Part shown: piece by piece, positions 23,875 to 32,690 of the stretch
How the letters are laid out: every line of letters starts with the position of its first letter
Numbering within the stretch: the stretch's first letter is position 1
Source: Candidatus Heimdallarchaeota archaeon
Lineage (GTDB): Archaea; Asgardarchaeota; Heimdallarchaeia; Heimdallarchaeales; JAJRWK01
Assembly: GCA_027001645.1 (NCBI GenBank)
Contig: JALTMP010000321.1
Coordinates: 1 to 38,301, forward strand
Direction of reading: 5' to 3'
Length of the DNA: 38,301 bases
Program-made: the position numbers and the translations under genes
Notes under the pieces: generated by a model
Seen by the model: the letters and a program-made list of their open reading frames with translations, nothing else
Told to the model about the DNA's origin: nothing
Database searches by the model: none

Positions 23875-24557
23875 ATATGCCTAGCTTCCTAAATGCTTTC
23901 CAAAGCCCTCTTAAACCACAACGGGTTACTGTTAGTGTGGAACAGTCTCCGCACCAGTACACCTATCCCGCAGCAATATACGGTGCAATAGCCAGAATCC
24001 TCAACACAAGCGTTGGATTCAAACTGATGGAGATTGACTCACCGTTCCTATTTCTAAGAATCCCAATCATTCCTGGCCACAACGACAGTCTGATATCAAG
24101 ACTCTTGGAAAAACTCGCAGAAGCCATAAAAATCATGAATGAAAAATACGGGCTCCGTGCACGCACGAGTATTCTTCCAGAAATTAAGCTTGATTTTCAA
24201 AACACCAAAAACCACTTCCTCTTTACACTGACCGGGTTCGAACTCATCCCTCCTGCTAAGATTCTAGGTTTGAGCGACATGATCGTATGGCACGTAATAA
24301 CTTATGTTACTGGATCCAAGCCTAAAGAAACAGAACACGGAACTCAAATGATGGAGGCTTGGAAAAACAAGAAAAAATCGTTTTCTACTTTTATTAATTC
24401 CTTAGCAAGAGAAAGAGGAACACTAGCAAAAGGAGCAAGATGTGCGATATGCGGCGAAGGTGCAATTAAGGAACAAGTCTGGTGGTATTCTGATCTCCAT
24501 GGAAAATATAAAATTCGAACACCAGTCTGTATAAAACACGTAAACAGACTAATCTAA
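23865..24557 (+). CDS. hypothetical protein with C-terminal CxxC...CxxH site
   Basis: About 230 residues, unknown family. The N-terminal two thirds look like a soluble alpha/beta domain with no membrane helix. The C-terminal part holds CAICGEG and, about 25 residues later, TPVCIKH: a CxxC...CxxH set that could bind one zinc ion, as in a treble-clef or ribbon. Start choice is uncertain: ATG 23865 overlaps the permease by 10 bases, ATG 23877 follows its stop and ATG 23823 overlaps by 52; none has a clear Shine-Dalgarno. It follows the exporter genes closely and converges on phosphoglycerate kinase (19-bp gap). Any role in export would be guesswork. Confidence 0.66.
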   Translation: MEINMPSFLNAFQSPLKPQRVTVSVEQSPHQYTYPAAIYGAIARILNTSVGFKLMEIDSPFLFLRIPIIPGHNDSLISRLLEKLAEAIKIMNEKYGLRARTSILPEIKLDFQNTKNHFLFTLTGFELIPPAKILGLSDMIVWHVITYVTGSKPKETEHGTQMMEAWKNKKKSFSTFINSLARERGTLAKGARCAICGEGAIKEQVWWYSDLHGKYKIRTPVCIKHVNRLI

Positions 24558-24576
24558 AATGAGATTAACTGCATCC

Positions 24577-25794
24577 TTACTCGTTGTTCTTGGCCTCAGC
24601 TAATGCCTCAATCGCTGGCAAAGGTTTGCCCTTGATGAATTCAATTAAGGCTCCTCCTCCACTACTGACAAAGGAGAATCTCTCCGTTAAATCGAGTAAA
24701 GCTAGGGCTGCCAATGTATGCCCTCCACCAGCCACGGAAAATGTAGAAGATTCTGCAATCCCTGAAAAAACCTTTTGCGTGCCAATTCTGAATTCTTCGT
24801 CCTCGTAGACTCCCATGGGTCCATTGATAAACGTGGTCTTGGCCTTGTTTACCGCCTCTACAAACGCTTTTGCTGTCCTAGTCCCAATGTCCTTGATCTG
24901 ATATTTAGTAATTTTAGGGTCAGTAGCAGGGACTTCCACTCGCCTTCCATCAACATCCAAGGCCACATCTATGATATCCACCCATGCGTTTGATCCTTTA
25001 AGCAATTCTGTTGCAATGGAGATGAGATGTTTCACCTTGAATTTTTCTAGAACAGCCATATTGATTTCTCCTACATCAAGACCCCTAGCTGCAATCACTA
25101 CTGTTGATAAAAGTCCTCCTGGCATGATGAAGTCAGCTTGGCCTTTTTCAATGAAAAATTTCGCAACATCTAAGGAATCGTCAATTTTAGTTCCACCAAG
25201 TAATAACGCCAGTGGTCTTTCTCCCCTCTGAACACGGGTAAGGGCGCGAACTTCTCTTTCCATAACCAGCCCAGCAACACTGGGCATGACTTGCGGAAAA
25301 CCGACGAGTGATGTTTGAGCTCTGTGGGCAGCGGCAAACGCATCATTCACGTAAAGATCAGCAAGAGCAGAAAGTCTTTCCACGAGTTCTGTTTTAGCAA
25401 GCTCTTCAGGCGTCTTTTTCAGCAATTCGTCAGGATGCTTGCGAATATTATCCAAGACGAGAATATCTCCCTCGTTTAAGCCTCTAATTGCCGATTCTGC
25501 CTTCTTACCTATGATGTCATCTACAAAAGAGACAGGACTAGAAACGTATTGCTTCAATGCCTCCGCGTGCATTGAAAGGTCAGTGAAATCGTCAGATCCC
25601 GGCCGACCTTGATGAGCTAAAACCACTATTTTTGCTCCTCGCTCTGACATATAATTAAGTGTTTCACTGTGCATTCTGATACGAGAATCATCGCCTATCT
25701 TACCATCCACTATTGGTGAGTTGAAATCAACTCTTACAAGACATGTCTTACCCCTTAACTCAACTTCACTAAGAACACGAAATGGGAGCTTCAT
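24577..25794 (-). CDS. pgk: phosphoglycerate kinase, archaeal type
   Basis: Glycolytic and gluconeogenic enzyme that transfers phosphate between 1,3-bisphosphoglycerate and ADP (EC 2.7.2.3), 405 residues. The N-domain shows VRVDFNSPI, HQGRPGSDDF and VNDAFAAAHRAQTSLVGFP; the C-domain shows LLGGTKIDDSL, NGPMGVYEDEEF and AGGGHTLAAL. The GGGHT form of the nucleotide loop is the archaeal variant (bacterial enzymes usually have GGGDS/GGGAS). The start is ATG 25794; the adjacent GTG 25797 would add one residue. A TATA box lies about 20-30 bp upstream, consistent with a leaderless transcript. Confidence 0.96.
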   Translation of the reverse strand: MKLPFRVLSEVELRGKTCLVRVDFNSPIVDGKIGDDSRIRMHSETLNYMSERGAKIVVLAHQGRPGSDDFTDLSMHAEALKQYVSSPVSFVDDIIGKKAESAIRGLNEGDILVLDNIRKHPDELLKKTPEELAKTELVERLSALADLYVNDAFAAAHRAQTSLVGFPQVMPSVAGLVMEREVRALTRVQRGERPLALLLGGTKIDDSLDVAKFFIEKGQADFIMPGGLLSTVVIAARGLDVGEINMAVLEKFKVKHLISIATELLKGSNAWVDIIDVALDVDGRRVEVPATDPKITKYQIKDIGTRTAKAFVEAVNKAKTTFINGPMGVYEDEEFRIGTQKVFSGIAESSTFSVAGGGHTLAALALLDLTERFSFVSSGGGALIEFIKGKPLPAIEALAEAKNNE

Positions 25795-25812
25795 CACTGA
25801 TTATGGCCATCG

Positions 25813-25824
25813 AAATTTTAAAAC
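25813..25824 (-). promoter_or_regulatory. TATA box for phosphoglycerate kinase (leaderless)
   Basis: On the minus strand this reads GTTTTAAAATTT and ends about 19 bp before the ATG at 25794. No Shine-Dalgarno intervenes. The element lies in the 76-bp gap after the zinc-finger membrane gene on the same strand. Confidence 0.6.
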
Positions 25825-25870
25825 ATATTCTGTTAAAATCTGGACATTTAGAAATCCGGATCAATAACCC

Positions 25871-26515
25871 TTACCACGGACTTCGTAATTCCTTCCACCA
25901 ATTCCACGTTTTGACCCAAGATACCAACGTAAGGATGTACCCCGCTACGATGATAAGCCCTTGAAGGACGAGATTCACAGTATCCGTATAAGAATCCTGA
26001 AGAATATTCTTTGCCATGGTCGAAATGTCGATGGCCGCTTGAACCGGAAAAGCAATAACGCCAAAAATCAACATAGTAGGAGTCAGTTGATAAATCAAGT
26101 ATTTCATGGCTGAATTTGCTGAAAACTCTGATCCACCTACATCTGGGACCACGCTCGCAATCCCAATATAGGCCAAAACGCCTACAATTGTTACTGCAAG
26201 CCAGACAAGGTTTGCTAGAAAATATGTAATGATAAATGGATAAGAGCGCTGTATGGGAGATGGAGGTTTGAGCACTCTTGCTTTAGCAAATTCATAAAGT
26301 TCCCGAATTCTCTCTCTCTCATTGGTGAGCTCATTAATACACTCCGGTCTTGAGCACAACGCTCTCCCATATCCAAGAATGGAGGCCGTCGCTGTACTGG
26401 TTGGTTTTCCGCAAGCCTCACAAAGTCTAACATGCAAATCACACGCTTTCCCTCGCTCTACTTCATGTTTTCCGGGAAATGTGTTGCAAGCAATACAACG
26501 TTGTTCCTTCGACAT
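25871..26515 (-). CDS. zinc-finger membrane protein, unknown function
   Basis: A 214-residue protein. The N-terminus holds several Cys/His pairs: CIAC near residue 7, CDLH near 25, CEAC near 32 and CSRPEC near 53, enough for two zinc sites of treble-clef/ribbon type. A short helical linker follows. Three membrane helices come next (about 95-120, 140-165 and 180-203), ending in KTWNWWKELRSPW. No catalytic motif is visible. It is divergent from the HerA-like gene and 76 bp upstream of phosphoglycerate kinase on the same strand. It may be a membrane-tethered zinc-binding regulator or adaptor, but this is only topology-based. Confidence 0.72.
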   Translation of the reverse strand: MSKEQRCIACNTFPGKHEVERGKACDLHVRLCEACGKPTSTATASILGYGRALCSRPECINELTNERERIRELYEFAKARVLKPPSPIQRSYPFIITYFLANLVWLAVTIVGVLAYIGIASVVPDVGGSEFSANSAMKYLIYQLTPTMLIFGVIAFPVQAAIDISTMAKNILQDSYTDTVNLVLQGLIIVAGYILTLVSWVKTWNWWKELRSPW

Positions 26516-26524
26516 CTAAGGATG

Positions 26525-26551
26525 AAACACTGTTTTAGCATAAAAGTGTTT
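26525..26551. repeat. inverted repeat over the divergent promoter region
   Basis: AAACACT (26525-26531) and AGTGTTT (26545-26551) are perfect inverted arms. With one bulged base they extend to AAACACT(G)TTTTA / TAAAAGTGTTT. The right part overlaps the likely TATA element (CTTTTATGC on the minus strand) of the zinc-finger gene, so this could be an operator controlling one or both divergent genes. Confidence 0.45.
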
Positions 26552-26639
26552 GACTCAAAAGAGCGTCTTTTTCTGATCCGAACTAGGAGAAAGGTTTTTG
26601 GTTTGGATGCGCCAAAGGTGTTTTCAGTAGGAGATTATT

Positions 26640-28853
26640 ATGCCGCTCGAAATAGGATTCCATCAGAAAACAAATGAACCAATTACTCTTCCCCGAAATG
26701 CATTGAAAAGACACATAGTGGCACTGGGGTCTTCAGGAAGTGGGAAAACGGTCATGGGCAAAGCAATTATCGAAGAATGCGTTCGAGAAGAAATTCCTGT
26801 GATTGTCATTGATATCCAAGGAGATCTTGCGAGTCTCGCTCTTCTAGGAGATAAGAACTCAGTAACTGAGAAAGGAACCCCTGAAAGAATATATGAAGAC
26901 TACAAAAAGAAAGCCGCGGTGGCCATTTTCACTCCTGCGTCGCGAAAAGGCATTCCAATAAGCATTAATCCTCTAAAAGCCCCTCCAGAAGGTATTGATG
27001 AAGAAGACCGGATCCTTTCTATTGATGCAACAGCGTCATCTGTTCTCCCGTTCCTCGGCTATGATGAAGATACCGATGCGGGAAGCCTTGTAAAAGACTA
27101 TTTATTTGTCCTTCTTCAAAGAATTTGGGAAAAGAACGAAGAAATTAATGGATTTGGAGATCTCGCCCAAGCTATCACGAACGATGCTAATTACTTGCAG
27201 CCCGGAGAAGAAAATCTGCTCACAGAAAAAGAAAAGGAAAAGCTAGCTCGCAAAGTGAGAGGCTTAACTGTTGGCGCTGATGCTCTGCTTTTCAACTTGG
27301 GGATCTCTCTGGATGTAGAAAATCTAATTAGCTGGGCGCCTAAGGGTAAGGTTCCTGTCAACATATTATATCTCAACACTCTTCATCGGGATAGAGACAA
27401 GCAATCCTTCATTGCAGTCATTGCTCAGGAGACCTATCGATGGATGCTTAAGAATCCCTCTAGGAAAGTTCAGCTCATCTTCTTCATCGATGAACTTGCC
27501 GGATTGGTTCCACCACACCCGTATAACCCGCCAACTAAGAAATACATACAGCTTCTCATGAAACAAGCTCGGAAATATGGCGTGTCAATGATGCTAGCAA
27601 CTCAAAACATCTCGGATGTGGATTACAAGTCTCTTTCTCAAGTAGCTACCTGGTTTCTTGGTAGAATGATGACACAGCAAGATCTTGCAAAAGTCAGACA
27701 AATCATTGAATCTATCAGCCCTAGTGAGGCTGACTCCATCATTGCTCAACTTCCAAAACTCACCGTTGGAAAATTCATGCTTCTATCACCTGACAACTAC
27801 GATGAGGTTCAACCCATTAGAGTAAGATGGCTAGTTACTGATCATCGAACCCTAGATGACACTCAAGTCAAGGAGATCATGGATCAATCTGGTTATCGCT
27901 CATTATTCACAAAAATGGAAGAAACCGCAGAGGAAGAGGCGAAAATTAAAGGAATTGTTGAATCCTCTGCCATAATTGAGGAGGAAGAGGAAGAAAAGCC
28001 CCCAGAAGAAACTAAGAAAATCGAAAAAGGAAACCTCAATCAGATCATCAGCCAGCTTCAAACTAAGCCTGAAGCCCTCAGTGCTGAAGAAATTGCTGAA
28101 CTAAGTGGAGTTTCCAAGAGCCAAGCTAACAAAGAATTAAAAGCGCTTGTAGATTCTGGAAAACTCGTAAAAGGTAAGTACAAAGGAAAGACTGTTTTCT
28201 ACAACCCTGAAACTGGAATTGATCCCGAGAAATTCATTGTGGGGGCTGTCTATAGATTCCCCTTGAAATTCCCAATCGCTAAGGCCAAAAAGAGAATCAG
28301 AGACGGAATGATGAAAACACTGGGAGTTGTCCAAGAAAGAGTAGTTGGACAACCTCGACTTTACTACGTCCCCTTCTGGAGGGTGCCAGTATTTAGATGG
28401 GTTAAGAAAGGTGGCTTGCTTGGCTTTGTTGGCAGAAAAGAGGTAAAAGAACGATTCTATGTGTATGTCAATGCATTAACTGGAGAAATTTTTGTTCCAG
28501 ATTCTGGACAACTCAAGTCTATAAATATGCTTGAGGAAATTAATCTGAATAAGCTCGATCTTCCTAGCAAAGGTTCAATCCGCTTCGAAAAACTTGTTCC
28601 TGGAACACTACGAGGGCAGGATCTTTTACCAAAGATGGCTCGCGAAGACGCCGCAGAACAAGTAAGGATGGTAATTGGAGCTGACCTAGCAGAGGACGAA
28701 AACCCAGCACTAGTCTATATGCCACTATGGGAATTCCTTGTTGAGGATAAACAGATTCCCGATAATAAGCGCTATCTATGGCTGGATGGTTACCTTGGAA
28801 CCATTTACAATGAAGACATCACTGCTCAAGCTCGACTCGTTGCAACGGACTAA
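26640..28853 (+). CDS. HerA/VirB4-type ATPase with winged-helix and long C-terminal extension
   Basis: A 737-residue ATPase of the HerA/FtsK superfamily. The start LPRNALKRHIVALGSSGSGKT contains Walker A (about 30-37), then IPVIVIDIQGDLASL. Walker B is LIFFIDELAG (about 278-287), followed by the sensor region MMLATQNISDVDYKSLSQ. After an acidic linker (about 435-465), residues 479-525 (SAEEIAELSGVSKSQANKELKALVDSGKLVKG) form a winged-helix-like unit. About 200 further residues end the protein, containing aromatic motifs such as YYVPFWRVPVFRW; I do not recognise this domain. AGGAGA precedes the ATG. HerA relatives pump DNA or act in membrane-linked processes. No NurA nuclease gene is adjacent, so a repair role is not supported by context. 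Confidence 0.82.
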   Translation: MPLEIGFHQKTNEPITLPRNALKRHIVALGSSGSGKTVMGKAIIEECVREEIPVIVIDIQGDLASLALLGDKNSVTEKGTPERIYEDYKKKAAVAIFTPASRKGIPISINPLKAPPEGIDEEDRILSIDATASSVLPFLGYDEDTDAGSLVKDYLFVLLQRIWEKNEEINGFGDLAQAITNDANYLQPGEENLLTEKEKEKLARKVRGLTVGADALLFNLGISLDVENLISWAPKGKVPVNILYLNTLHRDRDKQSFIAVIAQETYRWMLKNPSRKVQLIFFIDELAGLVPPHPYNPPTKKYIQLLMKQARKYGVSMMLATQNISDVDYKSLSQVATWFLGRMMTQQDLAKVRQIIESISPSEADSIIAQLPKLTVGKFMLLSPDNYDEVQPIRVRWLVTDHRTLDDTQVKEIMDQSGYRSLFTKMEETAEEEAKIKGIVESSAIIEEEEEEKPPEETKKIEKGNLNQIISQLQTKPEALSAEEIAELSGVSKSQANKELKALVDSGKLVKGKYKGKTVFYNPETGIDPEKFIVGAVYRFPLKFPIAKAKKRIRDGMMKTLGVVQERVVGQPRLYYVPFWRVPVFRWVKKGGLLGFVGRKEVKERFYVYVNALTGEIFVPDSGQLKSINMLEEINLNKLDLPSKGSIRFEKLVPGTLRGQDLLPKMAREDAAEQVRMVIGADLAEDENPALVYMPLWEFLVEDKQIPDNKRYLWLDGYLGTIYNEDITAQARLVATD

Positions 28854-28997
28854 CCTTTATTAACGATCTCTTTACATTCCCTCCCTCTTCTTTTTTCTCT
28901 GCACTCGGAAATCCAAGAATCGCATGGTTTATTGAGCTTGCTCCCATAAACCATTTATTTTAGAAGATTGATTAGCTGTGTAGGAATAGGTGTCATT

Positions 28998-30032
28998 ATG
29001 AGTAAAGAAGAAAAAGCATCTAAGTCAAAAACTGATTCCGCCACTAAGAAAGGAGCAACATCTAGTCAACCCACAGAAAAAAAAGAACCAGTATTCGATT
29101 TGAGCGACGGATTCAGTAAAGAAGATGTTCGAGCAATTCTGCTAAGCCTATGGCGATTCATCAAGTATTTTATCAAGTTGATTCTCTATCCCGTTATTTC
29201 ACTCGCAAACTGGATCAAGAAATCAATTGTATTCCTGCGAGTGCCAAGCGATAACACAAGAACACTTACAGAAGATGAAAAAATCTACGTCGAATCTATA
29301 CCCGTCGTTATCCTGACAACAGGGATTGGACTTGGAATAACAATCAGTATTTTTGCACTTCTCCAAATTAATTCTCTCTTGGAGCAACTACTCTCATTCG
29401 AGTTTACGAAAGCAATAGGGAAGATCTGGGACGCATTTGTTTGGGTCATTACTGGGATTTGGACCGTTCTAAAATACGTCGTCTTAGGAATTTGGTCTGC
29501 TGTTTCTGCTGTTTATGATTTCCTAAACAGTCTTGTTAATAATCCATATGTTGCTATGACAATCTTGGCATTCATCGCTATGATCATTATTCTGCTGTTC
29601 CTCGTATTGCTAGAACTGGAAGTTTTCCAAAAAAGTGCTGGAGTTTTCAGCCGTTTTGTGAATTGGTTATTGGAACGACCTGAAGAAGCATTGAACCGTA
29701 TCACACAATTCATTAGAAAGATAAATCACTTAATTAGTGTGCTCGTGATTGGTGAAGACAAGCTAAACACAAGAAGCCAGAAATACTTCAAAAGAGTTGT
29801 TGGTGCAGTGCTAACCTTCAGCTTTGTGTTCCTCTTCATTGCAATAGCCATTGCATGGAGCTCTCCACAACTTCATGAAGGAAATGCAATCCAAGTCTTT
29901 TGGTACGCCATCTTTGTATGCGTCCTTTTCGCACTGCTTGCGGGCTTTTTCATGTTTTGGATAACAGCGAGTGTCCTCGACCTTATCGCCAGGGGAAAAT
30001 ACACTATCAAGTCTGCCACAGCTACCTCTTGA
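28998..30032 (+). CDS. multi-spanning membrane protein, unknown function
   Basis: A 344-residue protein with a charged, Lys/Ser-rich cytoplasmic N-terminus (to about residue 60). It then has about six membrane segments: one around 95-120 (VVILTTGIGLGITISIFALL), a Trp-rich pair around 140-185 (IWTVLKYVVLGIWSAV), then about 195-220, 275-300 and 305-335. I recognise no enzyme or transporter motif. ATG 28998 has GGTG six to ten bases upstream; TTG 28968 would add ten residues and is less likely. A TATA-like CATTTATTTTAG (about 28952-28963) could give it its own promoter. It follows the HerA-like gene in the same direction, so a membrane partner role is possible but unproven. Confidence 0.72.
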   Translation: MSKEEKASKSKTDSATKKGATSSQPTEKKEPVFDLSDGFSKEDVRAILLSLWRFIKYFIKLILYPVISLANWIKKSIVFLRVPSDNTRTLTEDEKIYVESIPVVILTTGIGLGITISIFALLQINSLLEQLLSFEFTKAIGKIWDAFVWVITGIWTVLKYVVLGIWSAVSAVYDFLNSLVNNPYVAMTILAFIAMIIILLFLVLLELEVFQKSAGVFSRFVNWLLERPEEALNRITQFIRKINHLISVLVIGEDKLNTRSQKYFKRVVGAVLTFSFVFLFIAIAIAWSSPQLHEGNAIQVFWYAIFVCVLFALLAGFFMFWITASVLDLIARGKYTIKSATATS

Positions 30033-30091
30033 TAAACAGCGAACAAATCCTTTCTCCCCTTCTTTCAATTATGAACAGAGGCGTTCCTTGA

Positions 30092-30643
30092 ATGGAAAAA
30101 CGTACTTCTCCTTCTTCCAATGACACCGGCGCCATAATTCGAGACGCCCTTGCTAACGATCTGCCCCATATTGTCAGCCTTTGGAAAGAAACACTAATCG
30201 AGCATGTTAAGGCAGAACCTGACCACTACCAACCAGATGAACAAGCTCTGAAATTCTATTTCAATATGCTTGATCGTGTCCGAGAAACTCCTGATCACTA
30301 TTTGCGCGTAGCAGTCGTTGATGACTATGTTGTTGCCTTCCTTTATGGGTACATGCGTTATCTTCCCCCAGTGTTCAAGTCAAGCAAACAAGCGTACATC
30401 TCTGACATCACAGTTCAGAAAGAATACCGCTCAAAGGGCCTTGGCCGGTTATTAATTGCCGATTTCACAAAATGGGCTAAACAGCGATTTGCAGACAGCA
30501 TAAGTCTCCATGCGCATGTTGCCAATACTTCTGCCATTGAATTTTATGAAAAAATAGGTCTTAAGAAGCAAATGTACGTAATGAGAGCACCCCTTTCAGA
30601 AGTTCTGTCAAAAATGAATCTCCTTTCTGACTCTGACCACTAG
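30092..30643 (+). CDS. GNAT family N-acetyltransferase
   Basis: A 183-residue acetyl-CoA-dependent transferase. Motif A is clear: YISDITVQKEYRSKGLGRLLI (from about residue 102), with the pyrophosphate-binding RSKGLG at 113-118. The later NTSAIEFYEKIGLKKQ is the usual motif B with its conserved Tyr. An N-terminal extension of about 15 residues precedes the fold (IIRDALANDLPHIVSLW). The acceptor (protein N-terminus, amine or small molecule) cannot be told from sequence. It sits alone between the membrane protein and the zinc-ribbon gene. AGAGGCG about 10-15 bases upstream is a weak ribosome-binding site. Confidence 0.9.
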   Translation: MEKRTSPSSNDTGAIIRDALANDLPHIVSLWKETLIEHVKAEPDHYQPDEQALKFYFNMLDRVRETPDHYLRVAVVDDYVVAFLYGYMRYLPPVFKSSKQAYISDITVQKEYRSKGLGRLLIADFTKWAKQRFADSISLHAHVANTSAIEFYEKIGLKKQMYVMRAPLSEVLSKMNLLSDSDH

Positions 30644-30718
30644 TTGGGTGCGGCGTCTGCCTTATTCAAAGCAAAATGCGAATGCTAATTAACTTCTCAG
30701 TTCATTCGAAGAATAGAC

Positions 30719-31654
30719 ATGGAAAATAACCGATGCCCCAACTGTGGGATTTTACTTCGAGAAGACTTTCGCTTTTGTCCCTCGTGCGGCCAGCCATTGA
30801 ATCGTGTTCTTCCTAACCCCTCCGAACCCTTAAAGGACGATACAACTACACCACCCCCTATCTCATTTTCAGAACGCCAATCTCTCTCTAAACCCCATGG
30901 AACCTCGGTCCCCGCCCAGCCCGGTCATGTTCCCACGCAAGACTTTGTCTCCGCAACCACGGAAGAGCAACCTTACTTGGCGAGAATGTTACCCGCCCAG
31001 CCTCTTCCACCCTTTCTTACAAAAACAGATGTGTTTTCTGGATTGTATTACTGGTTTGCAGTTTCTATTGGACTTCTCCTTAGATACATTCTACTCACAG
31101 ATTCTTTGCTCTCTTTTTCTCAAATCGTCGATAGTCTTCGAGGAGGATTCTTAGTTGCTCTTACCGTTTTCATCATTTTAAAAGTAGTAACCCGGTCTAA
31201 TGCGTATTATGCAGAATTTACGTTTTCAAGCGACTCTTTTGCTAGCGTTATGGCTGGAACTTCGATCTTTCTAGGGTATCTGCCAGATATCGCCAAGCTC
31301 AAGAAAACAAAGCTCCCCCCTCAACAGAAAGGAAAAATTGCCACATTCACGAGTCTCTGGATATTTGTTTCTAGCATTATCTATCTGTATCTTGGCTATG
31401 CCCTATCTCCTCTGTCTGGCACTCCCGCTCTACTGTTGGGTAATAATAGCGGTTCACTGAGCGTATTATGGATGTCTGGTCAAGTGATGGCAGCTATCGC
31501 ATTTGTAATGACGATTTCTGCCCCGTTTAGTTTTGGCAATGAAATGTCTATGAGTAACCCAAGAATCCAAAGTTTGGTCAGAATCGGTTCTTTCATCGTA
31601 TTATTCTTTGGTTTAAGCTCACAAGGTCAATCCCTTCTTCCTTCTATCGCTTAG
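30719..31654 (+). CDS. zinc-ribbon membrane protein resembling an inactive site-2 protease
   Basis: A 311-residue protein. The N-terminal zinc ribbon has CPNCG (6-10) and CPSCG (20-24), then a Pro-rich linker (about 30-100) and about six membrane helices. Residues 150-167, VFIILKVVTRSNAYYAEF, line up with the active-site helix of archaeal M50 site-2 proteases (typically HELGHK...AEF) with the same spacing, but HExxH is replaced by VFIIL. KGKIATFTSLWIFVSS, about 40 residues later, resembles the following 'GKI-AGP-N' segment, and the usual catalytic Asp region is not evident. It may therefore be a pseudoprotease or chaperone-like scaffold. This comparison is from memory. A TATA-like GCTAATTAACTT (about 30683-30694) lies upstream. 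Confidence 0.6.
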   Translation: MENNRCPNCGILLREDFRFCPSCGQPLNRVLPNPSEPLKDDTTTPPPISFSERQSLSKPHGTSVPAQPGHVPTQDFVSATTEEQPYLARMLPAQPLPPFLTKTDVFSGLYYWFAVSIGLLLRYILLTDSLLSFSQIVDSLRGGFLVALTVFIILKVVTRSNAYYAEFTFSSDSFASVMAGTSIFLGYLPDIAKLKKTKLPPQQKGKIATFTSLWIFVSSIIYLYLGYALSPLSGTPALLLGNNSGSLSVLWMSGQVMAAIAFVMTISAPFSFGNEMSMSNPRIQSLVRIGSFIVLFFGLSSQGQSLLPSIA

Positions 31655-31703
31655 GTATCGATGAATAAGTCTTAAACAAATTGTGACAATAGAGGTAATA
31701 GTT

Positions 31704-32690
31704 ATGTCAAAACAGCAAATATCAATAGAAACAATTTCGAAAAAGCTCGAAAAAACCGTTGAAGAAATAAAGAAAGTCATTGTGGGCCAAGACGAAATCA
31801 TTGAGGGCGTCTTGCTTGGTTTGCTAGCTGATGGACACGTGCTTTTGGAAGGTGTTCCCGGAGTCGGAAAAACGCTCCTTGTACGCGCGCTTGCAAAATC
31901 CTTAAGTTGTGATTTTAGCCGTATACAATTTACCCCTGATTTGATGCCTGGCGACGTTACAGGAGTTACAGCGTATAATCCAAGCACTGGAGAATTTTAC
32001 TTTAAGCGAGGACCTATTTTTGCGAATATTCTTCTAGCGGATGAAATAAACCGTGCTCCACCTAAAACACAGGCATCAATGCTTGAAGCCATGCAAGAAA
32101 GACAGGTTAGCATGGATGAAAAAACTTACACTTTGGAAAGACCTTTCTTAGTCATAGCAACTCAAAACCCCGTTGAGCAAGAAGGAACCTATCCTTTGCC
32201 AGAAGCGCAACTTGATCGGTTTGTCTTCAAGTTGCTCGTTGAATATCCCGGGGTTGACGACGAGTTAGAAATTGTTGAAAGATTTACTTCTGGTGAGGAC
32301 GCCTATGTCAAACTTGAACAAATAGTTCCCTCTCTCAACAAGTCCGAAATAGTTCAAGTTCAGCAAGTTCTTCGAGAGCAAATTAAACTAGAACGAGAAA
32401 TTATGGAATATATCGTTAAACTAGTAAATGCCACTCGACAAAGTGAAGAAGTAGAAATAGGAGCATCACCACGAGCAAGCTTATGGCTTGCAATCACCGG
32501 GAAAGCAAGAGCTTTGTTAAGCGGCAGGGATTACGTTAGCCCCGGAGACATTCAAAGAGTGGCTCCCATGGTCCTTCGCCATCGAATCATCATCAAGCCC
32601 GAGTGGGAATTTGAAGGCATAACTTCTGATACCATTATTGAACGAGTTCTCAAATACGTAGAACCCCCAACACTTGAAGTATCATCGTAA
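31704..32690 (+). CDS. MoxR family AAA+ ATPase
   Basis: A 328-residue AAA+ chaperone-like ATPase. It shows Walker A EGVPGVGKTLLV (about 49-60), Walker B ILLADEINRAPPKTQASMLEAMQE (from about 109), sensor 1 VIATQNPVEQEGTYPLPEAQLDRF and a C-terminal lid domain with GASPRASLWL (sensor 2 Arg). All are standard for MoxR. ATG 31704 is preceded by AGAGGTAAT; GTG 31683 would add seven residues and is less likely. MoxR proteins act with DUF58/VWA-type proteins encoded nearby to remodel or mature partner complexes; a DUF58 gene follows at 37272, five to six kilobases downstream in the same direction. Confidence 0.95.
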   Translation: MSKQQISIETISKKLEKTVEEIKKVIVGQDEIIEGVLLGLLADGHVLLEGVPGVGKTLLVRALAKSLSCDFSRIQFTPDLMPGDVTGVTAYNPSTGEFYFKRGPIFANILLADEINRAPPKTQASMLEAMQERQVSMDEKTYTLERPFLVIATQNPVEQEGTYPLPEAQLDRFVFKLLVEYPGVDDELEIVERFTSGEDAYVKLEQIVPSLNKSEIVQVQQVLREQIKLEREIMEYIVKLVNATRQSEEVEIGASPRASLWLAITGKARALLSGRDYVSPGDIQRVAPMVLRHRIIIKPEWEFEGITSDTIIERVLKYVEPPTLEVSS

